Assembly (NCBI GenBank): GCA_964549595.1
Contig: CAZJWK010000030.1
Location: 1-24,561, forward strand
Direction: 5' to 3'
Source of the DNA: CAZQQN01 sp964549595
Lineage (GTDB): Bacteria > Bacteroidota > Bacteroidia > CAILMK01 > CAYYUA01
DNA length: 24,561 bases
The notes under the pieces are model-generated. The model made no database searches. It was not told where the DNA came from and worked only from the letters and a program-made list of their open reading frames with translations. The position numbers and the translations under genes are program-made. Positions 1 to 7,637 of this stretch are shown piece by piece. Every line of letters starts with the position of its first letter. Within the stretch, counting starts at the first letter, position 1.

Positions 1-688
1 GTTCACCTATTTTTTGGTTAAAAAGTCATTGTAGCAAATCATTAGGAGTAATTGCAAAAAGTTCACTTAATATCACATGGAAATTTTCCAATCATTTTAG
101 GCCACACATTTCCAAAAAGCCAAATAAAAGTTGGTTAATTATACTTTAACACCTTTGCAGCTAACTGTTAGCGCCGTATATAGCGTTTCGCCTGCTTTCC
201 TTCCTTTCCAACGTCCATTTTCCTAAACCTTAATCGCTTAATTCGGTAAATAGCACCCTATCTACCCATTTTCTAAAATCCCGGACATCAAACAATTGTA
301 TCCTATTAAAACAATGAAAATTTGCTTGCAGCGAGGAATACTTTACCATGATATTGATAGCTATTTGATACTGCCAAGCTATCCTTTTCTTTTTTGGATG
401 TGGTAATTAAGAATTGGTTATAGCTTATTAAAATAAGAAGCAAAGGAAGAGAAAAATCACCCAAAAACAACAGAATAAAGGGATATAAAGTAAAATAAAC
501 TATAATTCCCGTGTTGAGAAAGATAGAAGTAACTTGACCTTAAAGACTTTATAAGGGAGATTATTGAAAAAAGATGGGGAGGTAAAATGAATATTTCGAT
601 GGATTTTTGACCGGGAAATACTACAAAATGCTTTATAATCTGCTTTGACTACCAAGGTCAAGCGTTGTCATTAATCAGCAATTAACAC
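1..688. other. Left-edge region without a supported gene
   Basis: This stretch is AT-rich and broken by stops in every frame I read; the longest ATG-started frame noticed is about 31 codons near 314 and has no recognisable features. I saw no tRNA T-arm motif, repeat array or transposase remnant. The only structure noted is a distant inverted pair: CTTGACCT at 533-540 and its exact reverse complement at 655-662, with CTTTATAA repeated directly at about 547 and 631. It may be a long intergenic region, or the 3' surroundings of a gene lying off the left edge. Confidence 0.5.
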
Positions 689-865
689 CTATGAATTGTT
701 TTTCTTTTCCTGTATTTCTACCCTGATTTCTTGCGATAAATTTTTAAGCTCCTGCAAACCTTTCCGGATGCGAGTACCAGCTGCTTTATTATCCTTCTCG
801 TAAAACTTTTTGAAATCGGTTTCCAAAGCAAGTAACAAATCTCTTAACTCGGCATATCGGTCCAT
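689..865 (-). CDS. Histone H1-like small basic protein (Bacteroidota Hc1-like family)
   Basis: This is a 58-residue reading frame from ATG at 865-863 to TAG at 691-689. It starts MDRYAELRDLLL and contains the block FYEKDNKAAGTRIRKGLQEL followed by KNLSQEIR. This pattern (an acidic/hydrophobic helix, a KAAGTR-x-RKG core, then a basic amphipathic helix) matches the short histone H1-like proteins common in Bacteroidota. Those are presumed nucleoid-associated; DNA binding here is inference from the family. About 20% of residues are Lys or Arg. It lies 68 bp downstream of the serine palmitoyltransferase-like gene on the same strand, so it may be read through from that gene or use its own promoter. 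It is complete, with no sign of decay. Identification rests on the core motif and length. Confidence 0.82.
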   Translation of the reverse strand: MDRYAELRDLLLALETDFKKFYEKDNKAAGTRIRKGLQELKNLSQEIRVEIQEKKNNS

Positions 866-933
866 AGCTTATTAATTTTGTTTGAAATTTATAGAGTAAT
901 GTTAGAAAGCCATTAATTGTTCACAAAAAACGC

Positions 934-2184
934 TTAAGATTCCACAATTTCAAACAACCGAGTTTTATTGTACTTCTTATTTTTCAGGTTTTGAGCCATT
1001 TCCTTGAAAGCATCTATGGTAATACTCACATCCTCCTCATTGTGCACACCTGTTGGTATTAACCGAAGCATAATAACCCCTTTGGGTACAACCGGATAAA
1101 TGACGATAGAACAAAAAATGTCAAAGTTTTCTCTCAAATCCGTAGTCAAATTTGTGGCTTCAGGAACGGTTCCGTTAAGGAAAACAGGGGTTACGGGACT
1201 GGAGGTATTACCCAGGTTAAAGCCTGCTTCCTTTAAACCGTTTTGAAGATTCCTCACATTATTCCAAAGGTTTTGTTTAAGCGTGTGTTCTTTCCTCAAT
1301 AATTCCAACCGCTTTAAATTACCTATAACCAGAGGCAAAGGCATGCTTTTAGCAAAAATCTGCGACCGTAAATTATATTTGAGGTAATGAATCACATCTT
1401 TATCCGCGGAAACAAAAGCCCCAATACTCGCCATAGATTTGGCAAAAGTGGAGAAGTATAAATCAATATCCTCTTGCACTCCTTGTGCTTCACCCGTGCC
1501 CGCTCCATTTGGTCCCATTGTGCCAAAGCCGTGCGCATCATCAACCAACAATCTGAAATGATAGTGATGTTTTAATTGAATAATTTCCTTTAACTTACCC
1601 TGCTCACCGGACATACCAAAAACCCCTTCTGTTACAACCATTATGCCTCCTTCATCAGGATTAAGGAATTTTTGAGCCTTTTCCAGTTGCTTTTCAAGGT
1701 GTTCAATATCGTTATGCTTAAAAGCAAAATGCTTACCCGGATGCATCCTTAATCCGTCAACAATACAGGCATGAGATTGAGAATCATAAATGATTATGTC
1801 CTTACGATCGGTAAGGCCGTCAATAATAGAAAACACGCCTTGATAGCCATAATTTAACAAAAAGGTGTCCTCTTTACCAACAAATTCCGAAAGGTTTCTT
1901 TCCAGCTCATCATGGTAATCGGTGTTTCCCGTCATAATCCTTGCACCCATAGGTGAAGCCAAACCAAATTCTCTGGCACCCTCCTCATCAGCCTTTCTTA
2001 CCTCAGGATGATTGGCAAGCCCCAGGTAATTATTCACACTCCACACAATTTTTTCCTTACCTCTGAATTCCATTCGGTTAGCGATAGGCCCCTCCAGCTT
2101 CGGATAGGTTAAATATTCATGCGCTTCCTCTGCGTAAATACCTAAAGGACCAGGATTGTTGAGGATTTTTCCAAAAATATCCAT
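934..2184 (-). CDS. spt: PLP-dependent alpha-oxoamine synthase, serine palmitoyltransferase type
   Basis: This 416-residue cytosolic enzyme has aminotransferase fold type I. Family landmarks are visible in order: an N-terminal NYLGLANHPEV segment, the glycine-rich GARIMTGNTDYHDELE region, DSQSHACIVDG with the His that stacks on PLP, VDDAHGFGTMG with the Asp/His pair binding the cofactor, and STFAKSMASIGAF, in which K249 should form the Schiff base. The family (SPT, KBL, BioF, HemA) condenses an amino acid with an acyl-CoA and releases CO2. The N-terminus and the FAKSMAS motif resemble Bacteroidota serine palmitoyltransferases, which make 3-ketosphinganine for sphingolipids. Glycine C-acetyltransferase is the main alternative, and substrate cannot be settled from sequence alone. 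Length is normal for the family. A TAnnTTTG box lies 25 bp upstream of the start. It is divergent from the bamD cluster. Confidence 0.82.
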   Translation of the reverse strand: MDIFGKILNNPGPLGIYAEEAHEYLTYPKLEGPIANRMEFRGKEKIVWSVNNYLGLANHPEVRKADEEGAREFGLASPMGARIMTGNTDYHDELERNLSEFVGKEDTFLLNYGYQGVFSIIDGLTDRKDIIIYDSQSHACIVDGLRMHPGKHFAFKHNDIEHLEKQLEKAQKFLNPDEGGIMVVTEGVFGMSGEQGKLKEIIQLKHHYHFRLLVDDAHGFGTMGPNGAGTGEAQGVQEDIDLYFSTFAKSMASIGAFVSADKDVIHYLKYNLRSQIFAKSMPLPLVIGNLKRLELLRKEHTLKQNLWNNVRNLQNGLKEAGFNLGNTSSPVTPVFLNGTVPEATNLTTDLRENFDIFCSIVIYPVVPKGVIMLRLIPTGVHNEEDVSITIDAFKEMAQNLKNKKYNKTRLFEIVES

Positions 2185-2208
2185 TGAATTTGGTTTTTAA
2201 TGTCCTTG

Positions 2209-2216
2209 CAAAAATA
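2209..2216 (-). promoter_or_regulatory. Bacteroidota -7 box for the SPT-like gene
   Basis: The minus strand reads TATTTTTG, an exact match to the Bacteroidota primary-sigma -7 consensus TAnnTTTG. It lies 25 bp upstream of the start codon at 2184. No clean TTG -33 element sits at the usual spacing, so this rests on the -7 match and its position only. Confidence 0.45.
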
Positions 2217-2373
2217 CAAGTCTTGAAAGTCTTGATTAATACAAATAGAATAAAAATGGCTAAAAATTACTCAATACAAAACCCATTATTCAGGCATAAG
2301 TTTTGTCAAATTTAATTTTAAACGGAAAAACTTCCTAACTCCGCTCAAATTAGGGCAAGTCGAAAAAAAGGCT

Positions 2374-2381
2374 TAACTTTG
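2374..2381 (+). promoter_or_regulatory. Bacteroidota -7 box for the bamD-rpoZ-coaBC cluster
   Basis: TAACTTTG matches the Bacteroidota TAnnTTTG consensus exactly. A weak TTAG at 2350-2353 sits about 20 bp upstream, where the TTG -33 element would be expected. Transcription would begin around 2388, leaving a leader of roughly 50-75 nt before bamD. Together with the box at 2209-2216 it makes this 250-bp gap a divergent promoter region. Confidence 0.5.
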
Positions 2382-2464
2382 CACCTTAAAATAAAAATTA
2401 GTTATCCCCAATAAAATTTAGCACAAAACGTTTTATGGGGGAATTAAAATTTTTCACCTTTTCT

Positions 2465-3283
2465 ATGAAGCTTAACACCTATATTAAGCCACTGTTATTA
2501 CCCTTATTAATGGGTCTTTTGTTTATTGTCAGCGGTTGCAGTGAATACCAGCAAGTTTTAAAGAGCAACGATCCGGAAAAGAAATTGAAACTGGCCAAGA
2601 AACTATATAAAGAGGAAGAATACGAAAAAGCATTGCCCCTTTTCAGTGATGTGACCAATTACTACCGGGGTACCAAAAAAGGTAAAAAGGTGCTTTATTG
2701 GTATGCAAATTGCCATTACGGAGTAGGTTCTTACAAAGTGGCCGCTTTTAGGTTTAAAAATTATTACCAGACTTACCGGCAAAGTGACAAAGCGGAAGAA
2801 GCCTTATACATGCATGCCTACTGCCTTTACCTTCAATCACCACGGGTTGAGCTTGTGCAAAAAAATACCCGTAAAGCCATTAAAGCTTTTAAACTTTTCA
2901 TCACCAGGTATCCGAACAGTGAAAAGGTTTCTAAATGCAACCAATTCATTGATGAACTGAGAGGAAAAATAAAAGAAAAAGCTTATAAGAAGGCTTACCT
3001 ATGGTACAAAATTTATGATTTCAAAGCGGCCATAACCGCTTTTAACAATTTATTAGAAAAATATCCCGATATAAAACAGCGGGAAAAGGTGGAATTCCTT
3101 ATATTGAAGTCTCGTTATAAGGTTGCGGAAAAAAGCATTCAATCTAAGAAAAGGGAACGATATAATCGTACTTTAAGGGCATACAAAGAGTTTGCCGATA
3201 AGTACCCTAACTCGGAATACCTGGATGAAGCAAAGGATATCCGGGACCAAACGAAGAGTGCTTTAAAACAATTAAATTTGTAA
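2465..3283 (+). CDS. bamD: BamD-like outer membrane assembly lipoprotein
   Basis: BamD is the essential TPR lipoprotein partner of BamA in inserting beta-barrel proteins into the outer membrane. The frame opens with ATG at 2435. I prefer the in-frame ATG at 2465 because it gives a compact signal peptide (MKLNTYIKPLLLPLL) ending in lipobox VSGC, with the lipidated Cys at residue 25. The mature protein begins CSEYQQVLKSNDPEKK, a start typical of Bacteroidota BamD proteins. It continues as helical TPR-like repeats, for example EEYEKALPLFSDV, KAIKAFKLFITRYPNSE and YDFKAAITAFNNLLEKYP. Length (about 272 residues) is normal. It is first in a + strand cluster and is followed after 28 bp by the omega-like gene. 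Confidence 0.9.
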   Translation: MKLNTYIKPLLLPLLMGLLFIVSGCSEYQQVLKSNDPEKKLKLAKKLYKEEEYEKALPLFSDVTNYYRGTKKGKKVLYWYANCHYGVGSYKVAAFRFKNYYQTYRQSDKAEEALYMHAYCLYLQSPRVELVQKNTRKAIKAFKLFITRYPNSEKVSKCNQFIDELRGKIKEKAYKKAYLWYKIYDFKAAITAFNNLLEKYPDIKQREKVEFLILKSRYKVAEKSIQSKKRERYNRTLRAYKEFADKYPNSEYLDEAKDIRDQTKSALKQLNL

Positions 3284-3311
3284 CACATCACATAAACAAA
3301 TCAAACAGCTT

Positions 3312-3686
3312 ATGGCCATAAAGAAGAAAAATTTACCTACGGAAGCGGAAGCAAGGAATATCGATATTGTGAAAGAACCTACGGGTAACATTTACAAAAG
3401 CATTAACATCATAGGGCGAAGAGCCAGGCAGGTTGCGGAAGAAGAAAGAGAAGAACTACACAAAAAGCTGGAGGAATTCGCCCCTGCTTCTGATAACCTG
3501 GAAGAAGTTTTCGAAAATAAGGAACAAATAGAGATTTCCACCTATTACGAAAAACTTCCAAAACCCTCCATCGTTGCACTTGAAGAATTTTTAAACCAGG
3601 AATTCAATTTTGTAGAGCAAGATAAGAAAACCAAAAAAGAATTAGCCGAAGAGGGTATTACGTCCTCCTCATCTTCTGAAGAATAA
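3312..3686 (+). CDS. rpoZ: RNA polymerase omega subunit, Bacteroidota type
   Basis: This 124-residue protein has the Rpb6/omega signature in its Bacteroidota form: TGNIYKSINIIGRRARQVAEEEREEL, then a helical EEFAPASDNLEEVFENKEQIEISTYYEKLPKP segment. Omega is a small accessory subunit that helps assemble RNA polymerase by binding the beta' subunit. The last 20 or so residues are a low-complexity acidic/Ser tail (ending ITSSSSSEE) that varies in homologues. The gene lies between bamD and coaBC, its usual place in this phylum, which supports the call since the family is short and divergent. The ATG at 3312 follows bamD by 28 bp with no clear Shine-Dalgarno. Confidence 0.85.
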   Translation: MAIKKKNLPTEAEARNIDIVKEPTGNIYKSINIIGRRARQVAEEEREELHKKLEEFAPASDNLEEVFENKEQIEISTYYEKLPKPSIVALEEFLNQEFNFVEQDKKTKKELAEEGITSSSSSEE

Positions 3687-3734
3687 AACGAAAGCCTTCC
3701 TTTTCATTTACCGGGGAAGTTAATTTTGATTACT

Positions 3735-4280
3735 ATGGAAGGTAAAAAAATTTTAGTCGGTATTACCGGCGGAATAGCAGCTTATAAGGCTGCTATTTTA
3801 ATTAGAGGCCTTGTCAAGCAAGATGCACATGTGAAGGCCATTATGACCTCATACGCAAAGGATTTTATAACACCCCTGTCCATTTCAACGGTATCCAAAA
3901 ACCCTGTTTACCAGAATTTTTTTGACGAACAAACCGGCGAATGGGTGGATCACGTGGCTTTGGCAAACTGGGCGGATGCCTTCCTGGTTGCTCCCCTAAC
4001 AGCCAATACTTTGGCCAAAATTTGTTCGGGATTTTGTGATAATTTACTGCTGGCCACCTACCTCTCGGCAACCTGTCCTGTATTCTTTGCGCCTGCCATG
4101 GACCGCGCTATGTATAACCACCCGGCTGTCCAAAAAAACCTGGAACAAGTAACAAAGTGGGGACATAGACTCATAGGGCCGGAAGAAGGCGAATTAGCAA
4201 GCGGTTTAAGCGGTAAAGGCAGAATGAGTGAGCCTGAGGCTATTGTCGAACATTTAAACCATTTTTTCTCATCGAATTAA
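3735..4280 (+). CDS. coaBC: CoaBC N-terminal half: phosphopantothenoylcysteine decarboxylase (CoaC) domain
   Basis: This is the flavoprotein (HFCD) domain that decarboxylates 4'-phosphopantothenoylcysteine in coenzyme A synthesis. It begins MEGKKILVGITGGIAAYKA, contains VDHVALANWADAFLVAPLTA (with the His expected to be catalytic in the family) and FFAPAMDRAMYNHP, the PxMNxxMW-like substrate-clamp motif in a diverged form. I use the ATG at 3735; a TTG at 3726 would add only three residues. The frame ends at TAA 4278-4280, just before where the CoaB domain should continue. The CoaB half follows at once in the -1 frame, so this looks like one bifunctional gene broken by an indel rather than two genes. 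It is the third gene of the bamD cluster. Confidence 0.9.
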   Translation: MEGKKILVGITGGIAAYKAAILIRGLVKQDAHVKAIMTSYAKDFITPLSISTVSKNPVYQNFFDEQTGEWVDHVALANWADAFLVAPLTANTLAKICSGFCDNLLLATYLSATCPVFFAPAMDRAMYNHPAVQKNLEQVTKWGHRLIGPEEGELASGLSGKGRMSEPEAIVEHLNHFFSSN

Positions 4281-4297
4281 AAGGTTACAATTTTTTA

Positions 4298-4948
4298 GTG
4301 ACAGCAGGGCCCACCTATGAGCCATTGGACCCCATACGTTTTTTAGGGAATTATAGCTCAGGGAAAATGGGTTTTGCCATTGCTGAATCATTGGCAGATA
4401 ACGGGGCTTTTGTGTATTTAATAACCGGTCCAACCCATTTGACGACCAAAAACCCGGATGTGAGGGTAATAAATGTGCAAACAGCGCAGGAGATGTATGA
4501 AGCCTGTCACCAATACTTTCCCGACTGTAAAGGGGGCATTCTGGCCGCAGCCGTTGCAGACTTCAGACCCAAAGCCATAGCCTCGGAGAAACTCAAAAAA
4601 GACCGGCAAGCCGAAAATTTTTATTTGGAACTGGAAAGAACGCCTGATATTTTAAAATCATTAGGCACCATAAAAAATGATGACCAGGTTTTAACAGGCT
4701 TTAGCCTGGAAACGAAAAACGGTGAAGCGAATGCCTTAAGCAAATTGAAGGCAAAAAACCTCAACATCATTGCTTTAAATTTAGCTAACCAGGAAGAAAC
4801 CGGTTTTGCAAAGGACAAAAATCAAATTACTTTGTTTGATAACCGGGATAACAAGGTGGAATTATCAAAAAAACCAAAGTCTGAATTGGCAAAGGATTTA
4901 GTAAACTACCTCAAGCAATATATGGATCATTTACCCGTTAGAACTTGA
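4298..4948 (+). CDS. coaBC: CoaBC C-terminal half: phosphopantothenate-cysteine ligase (CoaB) domain
   Basis: This is the CoaB domain, which joins phosphopantothenate to cysteine using a nucleotide triphosphate. Visible motifs are VTAGPTYEPLDPIRFLGNYS, SSGKMGFAIAESL, AAAVADFRPKA, SEKLKKDRQ and LTGFSLETK. The GTG at 4298 is only a formal start: read upstream in the same frame, the sequence gives ELKGYNFL, the first beta-strand that normally joins the two CoaBC domains, so translation must enter from the CoaC frame or from a corrected sequence. A real GTG start would remove that strand. The gene ends 7 bp before the porD-type gene. Function is near certain; whether the split is biological or a sequence error is open. 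Confidence 0.88.
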   Translation: MTAGPTYEPLDPIRFLGNYSSGKMGFAIAESLADNGAFVYLITGPTHLTTKNPDVRVINVQTAQEMYEACHQYFPDCKGGILAAAVADFRPKAIASEKLKKDRQAENFYLELERTPDILKSLGTIKNDDQVLTGFSLETKNGEANALSKLKAKNLNIIALNLANQEETGFAKDKNQITLFDNRDNKVELSKKPKSELAKDLVNYLKQYMDHLPVRT

Positions 4949-4955
4949 TTGGCTT

Positions 4956-5863
4956 ATGAAAAATTTTATCTGTTTCATAGTGATTACCGTAGCCCTGCTT
5001 AACACTCACTGCCTAATTGCGCAAGAGCTTCAATGCAAAGTAAATGTCAGGGCTGAACAAGTGGAAAGTACCAAAAGGCAGATCTTCCGTATTTTAGAAA
5101 AAGACATTCAGGAATTCATGAATGGCCAAACCTGGACCGACAAAAATTTTAAACCTGAGGAAAGGATTAATTGTGACTTGGTCATTAGCATAAACAAAAG
5201 AAATGATGACAATTTTCAAGCCCAGGCATCCATCAAATCCAGCCGGCCGGTTTATGGTTCTGATTACAACACCAATATCCTCAATACCCGGGATAAAGAA
5301 TTCAATTTCAAATACAGGGAAAACCAAAAATTGAACTACATAGAAGGAAGTTTTGGCTCTAATTTATCCTCTCTCCTCGCCTATTACGCTTACATCATTA
5401 TAGGTTTTGATTTTGACACATTTTCCGAAAAAGGGGGTACCCCTTATTTTCAAAAAGCCGAAAACATCGTAAGTACTGCCCAATCCAGCTCATTTAAAGG
5501 TTGGAAAAGCACCGGTAAGGATGATAACCGTTATGATTTTATCAACCAAATCATGGGTACCCGGTTTGAGAAATTCCGGGTTGCATTGTACAAATACCAC
5601 CGGAAAGGCCTGGATGTAATGCACGAGGACGCTAAAAAAGGCAGATTAACCNNNNNNNNNNTAAAATCCTAAAAACTTTAAAACAGGTTCACTAAAGTGA
5701 ACCCAATTCTTATTTGGTCAACCAATTTTTTGAGGCTAAAAGCAATGAAATCGGCAAAGTTTTCTCTAAAGGGAAAAAAAACGTGAAGAATCAGGTATTT
5801 GGCTTGCTTGAAAAATTAGATCCTTCAAACCTTAGCTATTACAAGAAGACTATTAGGCAATAG
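4956..5863 (+). CDS. porD: PorD/DUF4835 family secreted protein, interrupted by gap and stop
   Basis: This is a DUF4835 family protein, linked to the type IX secretion system and often called PorD; its mechanism is not known to me. Residues 1-22 form a signal peptide (MKNFICFIVITVALLNTHCL then IAQ), and the mature protein starts ELQCKVNV. Family blocks are clear: SSRPVYGSDYNTNILN, FNFKYRENQKLNYIEGSF, GFDFDTFSEKGGTPYFQKA and RYDFINQIM. The frame runs into a 10-N gap at 5652-5661. After the gap a matching C-terminal part reads ILKTLKQVH, then TAA at 5693-5695, then YLVNQFFEAKSNEIGKVFS and GLLEKLDPSNLSYY to TAG at 5861-5863. I therefore extend the gene to 5863 and treat the gap and TAA as probable sequence faults. 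It starts 7 bp after coaBC. Confidence 0.78.
5652..5661. other. Scaffold gap (10 N)
   Basis: Ten unknown bases lie inside the porD-type gene. The protein before the gap (KKGRLT) and after it (ILKTLKQVH) are close to what a continuous DUF4835 protein would read, so the real missing length may be very short and 10 may be a placeholder. Confidence 0.97.
5686..5703. repeat. Perfect inverted repeat beside the gap
   Basis: GGTTCACTAAAGTGAACC has 7-bp perfect arms and a 4-base TAAA loop. It begins 25 bp after the N gap, and its loop supplies the in-frame TAA that breaks the porD-type gene. It may be a hairpin that hampered assembly, or an artefact at a read end. Confidence 0.7.
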
Positions 5864-5907
5864 CATTGATCCTACTCAAATGTCAAGGTAAGGTTTGAAA
5901 TCTTAAT

Positions 5908-5915
5908 TACTTTTG
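5908..5915 (+). promoter_or_regulatory. Possible internal -7 box before recN
   Basis: TACTTTTG matches TAnnTTTG exactly, 30 bp upstream of the recN ATG and after the end of the porD-type gene. No TTG -33 element is at the right distance. It could give recN-fabI a promoter separate from the upstream cluster. Confidence 0.35.
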
Positions 5916-5945
5916 CAGGGTTAGGCCAAATGGACTCATAGCCCT

Positions 5946-7616
5946 ATGCTTTCCCATTTAAAAGTATCCAATTATGCTTTAATAAAGGATTTGGAAGTCC
6001 AATTCGGTCCCAATTGGAATGTCATTACCGGCGAAACGGGTACGGGCAAATCCATTCTTTTAGGTGCTCTGGGTTTAATACTTGGGAATAGGGCTGATAC
6101 AAGTGTCCTAAGCTCCGAGCTAAAAAAATGCGTAGTGGAAGGCACTTTTCAAATACAAGGATATCCCCTTCAGGCATTTTTTGAAGAAAATGACCTGGAT
6201 TACGAGAATCCCACCATATTGAGGCGGGAAATAAGTCCTTCAGGGAAATCACGTGCTTTCATCAATGACACACCGGTCACCTTAAATATCTTAAGACGAA
6301 TTGGTGATCAATTGGTGGATATCCATTCCCAGCATCAAACGCTCAAACTAAATGATAAAGCATTTCAACTTTCGATTCTGGATGGCTTTGCTAATCATGG
6401 AGAACTTTTAAAAACCTACCAGCAAGCATTTAATCGATACAGGGAGCTAAAATCCCGGTATGACAGCTTAGTAGAACAACAAAAACAGGTCAACAGGGAT
6501 TTTGATTATTACCAATTCCAGGCCAGTGAGATTGCTGAATTGGATCCAAAGGAAGGGGAATTGGAGACATTAGAACAGGAAGTTGGCGTACTGAGCAATG
6601 CAGATGCCATCAAAACAAACCTGCAAGAAGCCATTAATTTACTCTACCACAGTGATTACGCCATTCAAACGCAATTGGCCGAGGTGAAAGATCTATTACA
6701 GCAGGTAGCAAGCCATTATGAAAAAATAGAACACCTTCAACAACGCATTGATTCCCTTGAAATCGAGGCTAAGGACATAGCAGATGAAACCAGTAACCTG
6801 GAAGAAGACATCAACGTGGATAACCAAAGGTTAGAAGAAGCCAACAACCGGCTTCAGCGCCTTAACCAGGTGCTTAATAAACATGGTTTTCAGAACATCC
6901 GGGAATTGCTGGATTATTATGAGGAAATACAGGAAAAAGTACAATCTGCTTCGTCCTTAAATGAAGAAATTGAATCCGTTAATCAGGAATTGAAAACCCT
7001 CGAGGAAAAACTGCATGAATTGGCGGATCAGTTATCCGCAAATAGGGAGGCACAAATTCCTCAGGTTGAAAATAACTTGATAGAAAACCTTCAGTTTGTG
7101 GGAATGCCTGAACCTTCCCTTTCCATTAGGCTTACCCGATTGGAAGACCCGGAATCCTTTAACAGGAAGGGGAAAGACCAGATAGAAATACTGTTTTCAG
7201 CTAACAAGGGTTCTACTGCAAAACCCATAAACCAAGTAGCTTCCGGTGGAGAATTATCCAGGCTTATGCTATGCATAAAGTATTTAACGGCCAATACTTT
7301 GTTCCTGCCTACCATTATTTTTGACGAGATTGACATGGGCATATCGGGAGACATTGCCATAAAGGTCGGTAAATTGATCAAAAAACTGGCTGAAAATCAC
7401 CAGGTTGTTTCCATTACGCACCTTCCGCAGGTAGCATCCATGGGCCAACACCATTTCATGGTTTATAAGGTTTCAGAGGAAGAAAAAACCTTTTCCCACA
7501 TGAAAGTGCTTAATGAAGAAGAGCGGGTCGGAGAAATTGCCAATATGCTGGCAGGCGCAGGCGCTACTGAAACAACCTATCAAAATGCGCGTGAACTAAT
7601 GGGTAAAACTAATTGA
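5946..7616 (+). CDS. recN: DNA repair protein RecN (SMC-like ATPase)
   Basis: RecN is a cohesin-like SMC-family ATPase that acts at double-strand breaks. The 556-residue length is standard. The N-terminal ATPase half carries Walker A GETGTGKS at residues 29-36 and the family segment LVDIHSQHQTLKL. The middle, roughly residues 150-370, is coiled coil rich in Glu, Gln and Leu, with a break near 230-260. The C-terminal half carries the ABC signature ASGGELSRLMLCIK and Walker B with D-loop TIIFDEIDMGISGD, then VVSITHLPQVA. The start ATG at 5946 gives the usual MLSHLKVSNYALI N-terminus. fabI follows after 21 bp, suggesting co-transcription. No SOS box was recognised upstream. Confidence 0.96.
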   Translation: MLSHLKVSNYALIKDLEVQFGPNWNVITGETGTGKSILLGALGLILGNRADTSVLSSELKKCVVEGTFQIQGYPLQAFFEENDLDYENPTILRREISPSGKSRAFINDTPVTLNILRRIGDQLVDIHSQHQTLKLNDKAFQLSILDGFANHGELLKTYQQAFNRYRELKSRYDSLVEQQKQVNRDFDYYQFQASEIAELDPKEGELETLEQEVGVLSNADAIKTNLQEAINLLYHSDYAIQTQLAEVKDLLQQVASHYEKIEHLQQRIDSLEIEAKDIADETSNLEEDINVDNQRLEEANNRLQRLNQVLNKHGFQNIRELLDYYEEIQEKVQSASSLNEEIESVNQELKTLEEKLHELADQLSANREAQIPQVENNLIENLQFVGMPEPSLSIRLTRLEDPESFNRKGKDQIEILFSANKGSTAKPINQVASGGELSRLMLCIKYLTANTLFLPTIIFDEIDMGISGDIAIKVGKLIKKLAENHQVVSITHLPQVASMGQHHFMVYKVSEEEKTFSHMKVLNEEERVGEIANMLAGAGATETTYQNARELMGKTN

Positions 7617-7637
7617 CCAACCAAAATAACACAAAAT

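Noticed and set aside
4298..4948. Independent coaB gene starting at GTG 4298
   Set aside because: The frame upstream of the GTG still reads the conserved first CoaB strand (ELKGYNFL), so the domain begins earlier and belongs to a single coaBC gene.
5693..5695. Stop codon reassignment or readthrough in the porD-type gene
   Set aside because: It is one TAA next to an N gap, and TAA ends other genes here normally; a sequence fault is far simpler.
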